A program made the translations under genes and the position numbers. A stretch of DNA of 64,000 nt from Trichomonas vaginalis G3 (lineage: Eukaryota > Parabasalia > Trichomonadida > Trichomonadidae), in NCBI RefSeq assembly GCF_026262505.1, contig NC_067205.1, positions 9,362,001 to 9,426,000 on the forward strand, read 5' to 3'. This document shows positions 15,454 to 23,591 of the stretch, piece after piece. The notes under the pieces are model-generated. The model was given only the letters and a program-made list of their open reading frames with translations, was not told the DNA's origin and made no database searches. The first letter of the stretch is position 1. The number at the start of each line of letters is the position of its first letter.

Positions 15454-16260
15454 TTATTCTTGAGCTATTTGTTGCATTTGTTGTTCTTGAGCTATTTGTT
15501 GTTCTTGAGCTATTTGTTGTTGAAGTTGTTCTTGTAGTACAATACTTTCACCAGTTGCATCTTCCAATTCGAAACTTTCTGCCGTCATTGACAAATACAT
15601 AGGACATAAAAGTTTTACAGGAACAAAGTTTGCGTCAACTAAGGTTAAGTTTATGTTTGCTAAAGTGTTTGAGTTTACTAAAGCTGAAAACTCTGCATTC
15701 GAATGAACAATAGGCAAACCAGCAGAGAAAGTGTTGTTTATACGCATGAGTATCTTTTGGTCATAGTAGTTTCTGTCGACATTCGAATAGCACTTTGAAC
15801 CTAAGTTTGAAACAATATATAAAATAGGTGTACTTAAAGTCAATGGAACAGACAAACCTTGTATGACACCTTTTCCTCTTATAGGAAACTGTTGGTAGTA
15901 AAAACCAGATATAAGTTTTGTATTATAGCTCATATCGTTTATAGTAAACTCAGTCGGACATCCAAACATAATGAAACCTGCTCTAGTTGCAGCACATGTT
16001 ACATCCGTCCTTAAAGTATTAAATAAGTCAACAAAACCTGTTGGTGGTATATCTGAGTAAGTATCTTCAAAGGAGTATTTTTTACCATTCACAACAACAA
16101 AGTCTTCTGGTGTCAAAAGAGCAAAACAGGCTTTAGTCGTCATCGTGTTTAAGGTCAGTTTACAATATCGTCCTTGAGGACTTTGTAAGTTTGTTGTTAT
16201 AGAATTATATGACTCGGGGTTTTTAGTCGTAATAGTATAAACCACTATGTCTTCTGCCAT
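15454..16260 (-). CDS. Minor capsid (penton-like) protein
   Basis: A 268-residue protein, beta-rich, with the late-strand signature seen in Polinton minor capsid proteins: NINLTLVDANFVPVKLLCPMYLSMTAESFEL at about 200-232. The C-terminal 30 residues are a short repeat of QQQIAQE (15462-15520), which may be unstable in length. The two small genes at 48632-49404 in B look related (FRLVDFQGEPVELKAPVRMT). It lies in a leftward run 22029-14190 with capsid, coiled-coil and helicase genes. Single jelly-roll fold is inferred, not proven. Confidence 0.6.
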   Translation of the reverse strand: MAEDIVVYTITTKNPESYNSITTNLQSPQGRYCKLTLNTMTTKACFALLTPEDFVVVNGKKYSFEDTYSDIPPTGFVDLFNTLRTDVTCAATRAGFIMFGCPTEFTINDMSYNTKLISGFYYQQFPIRGKGVIQGLSVPLTLSTPILYIVSNLGSKCYSNVDRNYYDQKILMRINNTFSAGLPIVHSNAEFSALVNSNTLANINLTLVDANFVPVKLLCPMYLSMTAESFELEDATGESIVLQEQLQQQIAQEQQIAQEQQMQQIAQE

Positions 16261-16264
16261 TTAC

Positions 16265-16846
16265 TTAGCAACTAAATTTTAATGAAATGTTGTGGTCGTC
16301 AAATATTTTTATGACGTCTGGGAAACTATATTTTAAGTTCAAGGTTTCACCTCCTTTCATAACGTATATCTTGTCAATGACATTATATGAAACACCACAG
16401 CAAGCAATGTCGGGTTCTATTTCTTTGATGTTTATATCGTCTGCCTCTGTCAAAAGTTTCAATAGTTCTTTCAAAATTTCATGAGGTGCGATGACATATG
16501 AGTTCACTTTTACAGGGTTGTGTTCGACCAAGTTTAACATTAGACCTAAAGCTTGACAAATCTTCTCCTGAGTTTTAAGTTTGTCTTTCAGTTGTTGGTA
16601 GTCATTTCGAATATCTGCAACAGAACTTAAGTCTCTGCTAACTTCAGGATATGTTGGTTGTTCTTTTACAGGAACTATTGTTATACCATCTTCGTCTTCG
16701 TATGGTTTCCCCACTTCAACATCTCTGTCTTTGACATTGACAACAACACTTTGACTGTTTGTTTGAGTTGGTGAATTTAACTTCACATCTGCCACCGCCA
16801 TTAAACCTTTTGAAACACTTACGCTTCTATTTTTCGGAAATGACAT
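16265..16846 (-). CDS. Unknown protein of the ECCG/ACCG family
   Basis: A 193-residue protein. The last ~60 residues (IKEIEPDIACCGVSYNVIDKIYVMKGGETLNLKYSF) match the end of the protein at 47772-48383 in B (IDYLDPEIECCGQTPLFMKIGNIRIIETPGTTGVEFKYKYS), so this is a conserved Polinton gene here. The N-terminal half is low complexity. The start is set at the ATG after TTTTTATTCTAAGTAAA, 18 bp from the divergent small gene at 16865; longer frames would run through that promoter. Two adjacent Cys and beta-rich ending might point to a virion part. Confidence 0.6.
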   Translation of the reverse strand: MSFPKNRSVSVSKGLMAVADVKLNSPTQTNSQSVVVNVKDRDVEVGKPYEDEDGITIVPVKEQPTYPEVSRDLSSVADIRNDYQQLKDKLKTQEKICQALGLMLNLVEHNPVKVNSYVIAPHEILKELLKLLTEADDINIKEIEPDIACCGVSYNVIDKIYVMKGGETLNLKYSFPDVIKIFDDHNISLKFSC

Positions 16847-16864
16847 TTTACTTAGAATAAAAAG

Positions 16865-17044
16865 ATGGACGTATTCGAGTATCTCTTCGAATTGAAGCAG
16901 AACAAAGTTTACACACACAAACAATACAAATACATTGACAGAATAGTTCTTTATACAAACAATGGAAAATGTTATAGAATAGCAGTCTTTGCTGAACCAA
17001 AATATTTTCATAAAGCAAAGAAAGTTGGTATAACTGAATGGTGA
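16865..17044 (+). CDS. Short protein, 59 residues, unknown
   Basis: MDVFEYLFELKQNKVYTHKQYKYIDRIVLYTNNGKCYRIAVFAEPKYFHKAKKVGITEW. It starts 18 bp from the divergent 16846 gene and shares its promoter box. The composition is that of a small globular protein with two beta strands. The end ATGGTGA overlaps the start of the next frame at 17038 by seven bases, a typical coupled arrangement. Function unknown. Confidence 0.5.
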   Translation: MDVFEYLFELKQNKVYTHKQYKYIDRIVLYTNNGKCYRIAVFAEPKYFHKAKKVGITEW

Positions 17045-17283
17045 AAGTTCTTGAAGCAGACAAAAATATAACAACAAAACTTACAGATATTTCTAAAGGT
17101 AAGTTTATAATACAATATTATATCAAAACTGGCGTACTGTCAATATTTGACGGAGAGAAGTCAGTTCAAGAACAACTTACTGACCTGCTGCCAAAATCTG
17201 CTCGATGGAAGCTGTCGTTATGCCAATCTGAGGAGCCCCAGCAGGTTTCATCGAACGAATCTTCAAAAGAGCATCTTCTGTGA
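17038..17283 (+). CDS. Short protein, 81 residues, possibly coupled to the 16865 gene
   Basis: MVKVLEADKNITTKLTDISKGKFIIQYYIKTGVLSIFDGEKSVQEQLTDLLPKSA reads like a real small protein in its first ~50 residues. The last third lies over the 3' end of the convergent major capsid gene and is doubtful. The start codon overlaps the stop of the gene before. Confidence 0.35.
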   Translation: MVKVLEADKNITTKLTDISKGKFIIQYYIKTGVLSIFDGEKSVQEQLTDLLPKSARWKLSLCQSEEPQQVSSNESSKEHLL

Positions 17284-18784
17284 AAAGTGCTATTGGTTTT
17301 GTAAACTTCTTTGCTCTCAGTTCATCTGGACCGTCTCTGTCACCAGTATATTGTATTTGAACTGTACCAACAGTTGAAATACCACCCATAAAGTCTTCTG
17401 AGTCAGCAAATGGAATGCCAAGCCAAAAGTTTGAACGGTCTCCATTTGTATATTGAGTTTTTTGACCTCCTGTATGAGTCCATACTTTCACATATGGCAT
17501 AATAGAACTTTGCATTTCAGGGTTTATGGTTGTTGTGAAGTTGTTGTTAAAGTTCATAGCATCTAATGTCAAGTTGTATGACCTCATATCCTCAACTGTA
17601 GAATATTCTTCTCTTGGATAGTATTTGCCATCTATGTTTATATGGTATTTAATACCAGGGTTGTAGAAGCAAGAATAGTCATTTATAGTTCGTCTGAACA
17701 GTACAAACATAGTATCTGCATGTTTCATTGCAGTTGTTAAAGCAATATCTGTTCTTGCACCTGGGTCAGCACTTTGGTTTCCAACTTCACCTGCAAAGTC
17801 TTTGACAGATATTTGGTGTATAGGGAACATAAGTGGAACTGCAATATATTTGGCAGCTAAAGCATTTGAAATATCTGGGTCCAACATATAGACTGCAAGT
17901 CTGCTTTCTATTCTCTTGCATTCAAATTTTTCGCATGTGAACTTAACTGGGTCCCAAGCATCTCCAGCAGCATTGAAATAATAGTTTACTTCAGTGTTGA
18001 GGTTTGAGAAACCAAAGTCTAAGTCAACTTTGTTTTTGCAAAAGTCGGCGAATGACATTTTATTTGTTCCCACTACTTCTGTAAGAGTGAATGGGTCTTG
18101 TGTTGGTGCAATGACTAAGTTATTTTTGCTTGGAGTAAGTTCGATAGAAATTTTTCCTGCCCAGTTTGGCAAGTATCTTAAAAACCTGAAGATGAGGAAA
18201 GATGACAAAGGAACTCTAAGTTTCAATTTTACTTTGGTTACTGCTGCTGCATTTTGTCCAGAAAGGTCAACATAAACTCCTGGAACGTTAGGGTCAAGTC
18301 TTCTTATTTTCTCAATAGTTGCATACTGGTCTGTTTGTTCTCTAGCTTGTGGTTGTACTGAGTTTCTCAAAGCGAACCATTCATAGTTTGCCCATGTTAC
18401 TGTTTGAACTAAGTCAGAGTTAGAATATATCTTATATCCCATGAAAACTTCTGGAGCATATTGGTATCCGACATAGAAAATTCCATTGCAACCTTTCTTG
18501 TCAGACAACTTGGCAGAAGGTTTTATTTCAATGTCTTGTTCCACGTATAAGAAAGAGTTGTCAATAGAAATTATATGAAACCTGTCGCAAGCAATATCTA
18601 CTGTTGTTGAAGAACCTTCTCCAAACTCACCTACGTTTCCATAAGAAACAGCAGTTGTATATTCGTAAGTTCCAGGAACTATTTCTGACCTTCTAATGGC
18701 ATTGTCGCATTCGTTATACCATTCGGAAACATTTCCATTCATAGCATCCAAAACTGTTGGCGTTATATTCTGAGCGGCGTACAT
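17177..18784 (-). CDS. Major capsid protein, double jelly-roll
   Basis: A 535-residue protein of the size expected for Polinton DJR capsids. Features seen: an N-terminal arm; SIDNSFLYVEQDIEIKPSAKL strand region at ~65-90; KVKLKLRVPLSSFLIFRFLRYLPNWAGKISIELTPS at ~180-215 (the end of the first jelly roll, LR.PL..F..F.R.LP...G.I.I.L), which matches the 62913 protein in B (RLRIPVRRFLPLEAIRFIPAFAGNIQLKVKF); and SYNLTLDAMNF later. ATG follows TTTTTACCCATATGAA. It forms the outer shell. Reads open. Confidence 0.85.
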   Translation of the reverse strand: MYAAQNITPTVLDAMNGNVSEWYNECDNAIRRSEIVPGTYEYTTAVSYGNVGEFGEGSSTTVDIACDRFHIISIDNSFLYVEQDIEIKPSAKLSDKKGCNGIFYVGYQYAPEVFMGYKIYSNSDLVQTVTWANYEWFALRNSVQPQAREQTDQYATIEKIRRLDPNVPGVYVDLSGQNAAAVTKVKLKLRVPLSSFLIFRFLRYLPNWAGKISIELTPSKNNLVIAPTQDPFTLTEVVGTNKMSFADFCKNKVDLDFGFSNLNTEVNYYFNAAGDAWDPVKFTCEKFECKRIESRLAVYMLDPDISNALAAKYIAVPLMFPIHQISVKDFAGEVGNQSADPGARTDIALTTAMKHADTMFVLFRRTINDYSCFYNPGIKYHINIDGKYYPREEYSTVEDMRSYNLTLDAMNFNNNFTTTINPEMQSSIMPYVKVWTHTGGQKTQYTNGDRSNFWLGIPFADSEDFMGGISTVGTVQIQYTGDRDGPDELRAKKFTKPIALFTEDALLKIRSMKPAGAPQIGITTASIEQILAAGQ

Positions 18785-18816
18785 TTCATATGGGTAAAAA
18801 TATAGAATAGTTGGGT

Positions 18817-21800
18817 TTATATGTCATAATAGAACCCACTCCGACCAAGCTTTACTTTCTTCCTGACTGAGTTTTTAACTCTTCTTTTTCCTTCATTGCC
18901 CTCTGCTTGAAGTTGTTGCATCTTTGCATTATGTTCATCTAGTATGTTGCAAATTTCCCATGTCCTTTTTGCCTTTTGGCTCTGGTCGCCCATCTCAGGT
19001 AACCTATATCCTAGAAAGAGTTTGTCATAGTCTGTATTTGAGTCTTCGCGTATTGTTTGCATGACTCTTTCCTGAGTTTCCGGTTCAAGCTCTTCAAACA
19101 GTGCCTGTCCATATGGAATATGCTCGTTTCCAAATATATGTTTTTGTAGCCATTCTGGTTTTCTTTCCATGTTACCAACTATATCTTTTGTGAATGGGAA
19201 AGCTTTTACCCAATCTTTCAGTCTTGCGTCGTTTATTTCTGTAGTTGGTTTTATTTTGTCAAGGAACATGTTTTTCAATACTAACATTTCATTTGGTACT
19301 GTCCATTTGAGTTTTCTTAAATATTCATCCCTTCTCGGTTCATTGTCTGCAAAGTAAGTTTTTATGACATTTTGTAAACTTTCGTTTGCAAGGTCATGTA
19401 CAATAGGTTCTCTTCCTTCTCTATCCCTAACTTTCTTTCTAAACTCTTCACCAAATATACCATCTTTATGGTTCTGTGTAGTTCTTTGAGATAAATGTTC
19501 TAGAACGTCAGGTGTTATATTTCCATCAGCCATGTTCATTTCATACTGGTTCAAAATATCTGCATCTTTCATATCTTTCAATGGCATTAAAGCCGCGCTT
19601 AAAATACCAGCTATATCTCGTTCACCATTGACTTCCATTGCGTCTACAACTTCTTGGAATTGTGGTTGTAAGTTTATGAACCACCTATCTGGATTAGCTT
19701 TATGACCCCATCTCATTGTAGTTCCATCGTCTGCAGAAACAAAAGTAGGTTTGTTTCCATCTTGGTTAGGTTCTGAATGAACTTTAAACAATGTTTCATT
19801 TCTATATGTTTTCTTGAAATTTAACCTTTTATTTTCACCGAGTTCATCCGAAGATTGAACGTTAAATGCTCGTAAGTAAAAAGGGTTGTTGTATTTGTGT
19901 ACATTTTCTTTCAGTACTTCCATTCTATGCTGAATATTTTCATCTGGTGTTGGAGTCTTTTGTATGTCGGCAAACATTTTTCGATATTCTTCTACTATGT
20001 CAGCCGAATTTTTTTTAGACTCTTGGAAATATTCCATATTCTCCGCATACTCTTGTTGAGGGTCAAGATTTTTCGGCTGTTCCAAATCTTCATCTAGTTC
20101 TGTGAAGTTAGTTTCCAAAGGAGTGACTTGTTCGTTTCCTTCAGGCTCTTCTAGCTGTTGTTGCTGAACTATTTCTTCCATGTCTGGTTGTATCTGAACT
20201 TCTTCCTGTGGAGTTTCTTGTACCTCATCTGCTGGCATTTCATATATTCCGAGACCGTTTTCAACAATTTCCCTATCTACGTCATCCGCATTCATAAGCT
20301 TTTGTTCTTTCGTTCCGTCTCTATTTTTTACGCGTTTCATGACGAAAGTTGAATTGTCATTTAGCTCTGACATCAAATATCTCGGAGTAAATTCATCCAT
20401 GTCATTTGGATGATATGCTATTAAATCATATCCCTTAGCGAGCTTGTATTTTCCAGGTTTGAGATTATATCCGTTTTGGTGCTGAGCCATAAAGCTAAAT
20501 AGGTTCGGGTCAGTATTTCCATCCTTGAACTTTCCAATAGCTTCTTTATATCTGTCACTAAAGTCAACAGTATCTGGGAAACCACACTCTTCTTTAAGCA
20601 TTTTTAAGAATTCTTGGTTTCCTTGTTCTCTACTTCTTTTATGTCCTTGTTCTGTTTGTGGTTGTTGTTGTGCAGGGTTTTGAACTGTTGGTTGTGGAGG
20701 TGGTTGCTGTGCTGGTTGTGTAGGTGGTTGTTGTGCTGGTTGTGGAGGTGGTTGTTGTGTTGGTTTTGGTGCATGCCTGTGTCTGTGTCCATGTGACGAT
20801 GTAAATGTTTTAGGTAGTCCTGGTGCAGGTGCTTCTCTTGGAGGGTTTGGTGGTATATAAGTTCCACCAGCTGGCACATATGTTCCATCTGCAGCATAAT
20901 GTCCTACCTGACTTTTCGTTCTTAAGAAAGCATTTACTAGGTCTGTTTTGGTCTGTTGTAACTCTTTTTCTTGACTTTTCACAACAGTTGCTCTAACGGC
21001 GTCATAGGCACTTTGAACTGCCTGTCTCGTTGCTGCATCTGTTATTTTCGTCATATTTTGTGCTACTTCTTTTAACTCTTTGTCGAAACCTTCAGACTTC
21101 AGTTTCTTTCCAGATGAGAAGTCGTTCACTTGTTTCACCTTACTATGAAGAGCTTCGAAAGCGTTCTTAAAGTCAGCATTTGTTAAAGTTTCATTTGAAC
21201 TGTCTTCATCCGCTTGTATTTTTGTCCTTATTGACCCTATGAGTTGGGCTGCTTTAGCGTTGGCTTGGGCATCTAACCAGTCATTGTTAGCTTTTATATA
21301 TTCTGCGCTTTTCATTGCCTTTTGCATGGCTGCGTCGTTATTTTTACTTTCTTGTGCTAAGTTTTCATACTGTACGGTTTGGTTTTGCAACTGTAAAAGT
21401 TTTTCTGCCTTTACATTTGCTTCAACTTCTTTTTTATACTCATCGCTATCCATATATGTCTTCAGGGCTTTTTGTTTTATCTCTTCATCTTTCAGTATTT
21501 TATATTGAGTAGTATGGTTTTTCAAATTTATAACATCTTGTTCCATTTTTGCTACTTCTGCTGCTTTTTCTGACACTTTTTTTGCATATTCCTCTGTACT
21601 TAGTTCTTTCAGTTGTTCTTCTTTCTTCTTTTTCTCTACGTTTAACTCATTTAGTTTCTTTGTGTGTCTGTCATATTCTAGTTTCTTTTCGTTTTCACTT
21701 ATTTGCTTCTGTATGTCTATGTTTGACTTTTTGACATCTGTTATTTGATTTTTGAGTGAACTCAAATTCATTTGACTTTGAGGGTTATAAGCTGTTCCGT

Positions 21801-22029
21801 CTGCAGCTCCACCATAGCCTGCCATTTTCGCTAAAAGTGCCGCTCTTAAACCTCCACTCTGTGCACCAATAACTCGGTTTAAAAGCATAGGGTTGCTTGA
21901 CATTTGTTGCAACATAGTGGGGTCATTCATCATTTGTTGTTGCAACTGTTGTTGTGGTGTCAGTTTTACTATTGGATGTTTCAATGCTCTCTTCCTCTTA
22001 CGTATATTCTTACGTAGCTTACGTGGCAT
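18817..22029 (-). CDS. Large coiled-coil protein, 1070 residues, unknown
   Basis: Basic start (MPRKLRKNIRKRKRALKHP), Gln/Met/Leu-rich segment (TPQQQLQQQMM...), then a long coiled coil about 80-330, a Pro/Gln-rich linker with QQPP(P/T)QPA repeats at ~400-450, a middle acidic part, and a C-terminal region (~700-1040) that looks globular, ending KKVKLGRSGFYYDI. Start placed at the ATG after TTTTTACTTCACTTAAA rather than the longer frame. It is the largest gene of A and lies directly behind the capsid gene, so a scaffold, core or internal virion protein is likely. No homologue of it lies in the visible part of B. Confidence 0.6.
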   Translation of the reverse strand: MPRKLRKNIRKRKRALKHPIVKLTPQQQLQQQMMNDPTMLQQMSSNPMLLNRVIGAQSGGLRAALLAKMAGYGGAADGTAYNPQSQMNLSSLKNQITDVKKSNIDIQKQISENEKKLEYDRHTKKLNELNVEKKKKEEQLKELSTEEYAKKVSEKAAEVAKMEQDVINLKNHTTQYKILKDEEIKQKALKTYMDSDEYKKEVEANVKAEKLLQLQNQTVQYENLAQESKNNDAAMQKAMKSAEYIKANNDWLDAQANAKAAQLIGSIRTKIQADEDSSNETLTNADFKNAFEALHSKVKQVNDFSSGKKLKSEGFDKELKEVAQNMTKITDAATRQAVQSAYDAVRATVVKSQEKELQQTKTDLVNAFLRTKSQVGHYAADGTYVPAGGTYIPPNPPREAPAPGLPKTFTSSHGHRHRHAPKPTQQPPPQPAQQPPTQPAQQPPPQPTVQNPAQQQPQTEQGHKRSREQGNQEFLKMLKEECGFPDTVDFSDRYKEAIGKFKDGNTDPNLFSFMAQHQNGYNLKPGKYKLAKGYDLIAYHPNDMDEFTPRYLMSELNDNSTFVMKRVKNRDGTKEQKLMNADDVDREIVENGLGIYEMPADEVQETPQEEVQIQPDMEEIVQQQQLEEPEGNEQVTPLETNFTELDEDLEQPKNLDPQQEYAENMEYFQESKKNSADIVEEYRKMFADIQKTPTPDENIQHRMEVLKENVHKYNNPFYLRAFNVQSSDELGENKRLNFKKTYRNETLFKVHSEPNQDGNKPTFVSADDGTTMRWGHKANPDRWFINLQPQFQEVVDAMEVNGERDIAGILSAALMPLKDMKDADILNQYEMNMADGNITPDVLEHLSQRTTQNHKDGIFGEEFRKKVRDREGREPIVHDLANESLQNVIKTYFADNEPRRDEYLRKLKWTVPNEMLVLKNMFLDKIKPTTEINDARLKDWVKAFPFTKDIVGNMERKPEWLQKHIFGNEHIPYGQALFEELEPETQERVMQTIREDSNTDYDKLFLGYRLPEMGDQSQKAKRTWEICNILDEHNAKMQQLQAEGNEGKRRVKNSVRKKVKLGRSGFYYDI

Positions 22030-22077
22030 TTTAAGTGAAGTAAAAAGCGGCTTTTGACAGATGGAACACATACTTTT

Positions 22078-22240
22078 TTCAGTAAAGACTTTGTTGAGAC
22101 TTCTTCGTAAAGACTTTGTTGAGACTTCTTCGTAAAGACTTTATTGTGACTTCTTCGTAAAGACTTTGTTGAGACTTCTTCGTAAAGACTTTATTGTGAC
22201 TTCTTCGTAAAGACTTTGTTGAGATTTCTTCGTAAATGAG
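22078..22240. repeat. ~33-bp tandem repeats of GACTTCTTCGTAAAGACTTT
   Basis: Five units of about 33 bp (GAGACTTCTTCGTAAAGACTTTRTTGT), the complement of the ACGAAGAAGTCTTGACAAAA motif at 9836-10225. Directly upstream of the 22029 start. No reading frame supported. Confidence 0.75.
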
Positions 22241-22254
22241 TGTAAATGACCCAA

Positions 22255-23105
22255 AAATAATGTTTATGTTAGCATGTTAGATCTAACACGTTTTCTAACA
22301 CGTTTTCTAACATGGTCTAAAACATACAAAATTCATGAAATTTCATACGGAATTCAATAAAAATAATGTTTATGTTAGAATGTTAGATCTAACATGTTTT
22401 CTAACATGTTTTCTAACATGGTCTAAAACATACAAAACTCATGAAATTTCATACGGAATTCAATAAAAATAATGTTTATGTTAGAATGTTAGATCTAACA
22501 TGTTTTCTAACATGTTTTCTAACATGGTCTAAAACATACAAAACTCATGAAATTTCATACGGAATTCAGCAAAAATAATGTTTATGTTAGAATGTTAGAT
22601 CTAACATGTTTTCTAACATGTTTTCTACCCTCTTGAATTTTCATGATTTCATCGTAAATGTTTTGTCAAGACTTCTTCGTAAAGACTTTGTTGAGATTTC
22701 TTCGTAAAGTTCTTCATCGTAAAGACTTTGTAAAGTCTTTCTCATGAACTTTCTTGTCAATGTTTTGTTGAGACTTTGTAAAGTTCTTCATCGTAAAGAC
22801 TTTGTAAAGAAAGTTCATGAAAATTCATGAGGTTAGAAAACATGTTAGAAAACGTGTTAGAAAACGTGTTAGATCTAACATTCTAACATAAACATTATTT
22901 TTGTCTGATTTTACGAAGAAATCATGAGTTTTCTACGATGTTAGAAAACATGTTAGAAAACGTGTTAGATCTAACATTCTAACATAAACATTATTTTTGT
23001 CTGATTTTACGATGAAATCATGAGTTTTCTACGATGTTAGAAAACATGTTAGAAAACGTGTTAGATCTAACATTCTAACATAAACATTATTTTTGTCTGA
23101 TTTTA
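22255..23105. promoter_or_regulatory. Seven GTTAG-type compound sites in two opposed groups
   Basis: Four sites at a ~106-bp step in one orientation (AGATCT at 22279, 22385, 22491, 22597) and three at a ~96-bp step in the other (22871, 22967, 23063). Between them, 22630-22830, are TTCATCGTAAAGACTTTG repeats. The first group mirrors the 9480-9798 group of A. Non-coding. The opposed arrangement near the element end would suit an origin or terminal regulatory zone as well as an operator cluster. Confidence 0.7.
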
Positions 23106-23316
23106 CGAAGAAGTCTTGACAAAACATTTACGAAGAAGTCTTGACAAAACATTTACGATGAAGAAGTCTTGACAAAACATTTACGATGAAGTCTTGACAA
23201 AACATGAAAACATATATAATTTGTGAAAAGCTCCTGGAAGACCCGTATATATAAGAACTTCATTATACCAATCATCCTCAGGGCTAGAAGGCACGAAGTG
23301 CCTGGAAGCCCCACTA

Positions 23317-23349
<33 letters not shown>
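23106..23349. other. Right terminal zone of element A
   Basis: Repeats of GTCTTGACAAAACATTTACG up to ~23205, then unique sequence with a nested hairpin at 23281-23312 (GGGCT...GGCAC-GAA-GTGCC...AGCCC) and a duplicated CCTGGAAG(A/C)CCC motif, then CCACTACC and a run of about 30 T ending at 23349. Host DNA begins at 23350, as shown by the inverted host copy at 31087-31328. The long T-run may be real or an assembly weak point. Confidence 0.6.
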
Positions 23350-23353
<4 letters not shown>

Positions 23354-23591
23354 ATGTTTAATATTACATATTAAATACATTTATCAACATTAATTATTTT
23401 GAATTGTGGTAAAACGATATGTCACATATTTTTTTATAAAAATTTGTTAAAATGTTTATTTTAATTTATATAATTAAATATTAAAATTTTAAATTTTGAA
23501 ATAAAATAAATTAACCTCTCGTTTTGCATAGATATATATTTACATGGTCACAGAGCTTATTTTCATTGTCAAAACTTAAAAATTTTTAAAG
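23350..23591 (+). repeat. 242-bp inverted repeat, left copy
   Basis: AT-rich, non-coding, and the reverse complement of 31087-31328 with one difference that I can see (GTTAAAATG against GTAAAAATG), so about 99.6 percent identical. It is bounded by the end of element A on the left and by the pogo transposon on the right. Confidence 0.9.

Larger units (their letters stand above)
1..23349. mobile_element. Polinton/Maverick element A (left part outside window)
   Basis: A virus-like DNA element with the Polinton core set: major capsid, minor capsid-like, packaging ATPase and rve integrase genes, plus an SF3 helicase, KilA-N regulators, fibre genes and two HNH genes. Genes are tightly packed on both strands. 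The right end is placed at 23349/23350 because the host sequence just outside is duplicated in inverted form at 31087-31328, and that second copy continues into other host sequence exactly where A begins here. A T-run of about 30 bases lies at the junction. No matching terminal inverted repeat partner is in the window. Nearly all loci read open (perhaps one or two breaks overall), so the copy looks young. No PolB gene is seen in the visible part; it may lie to the left. Confidence 0.85.
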
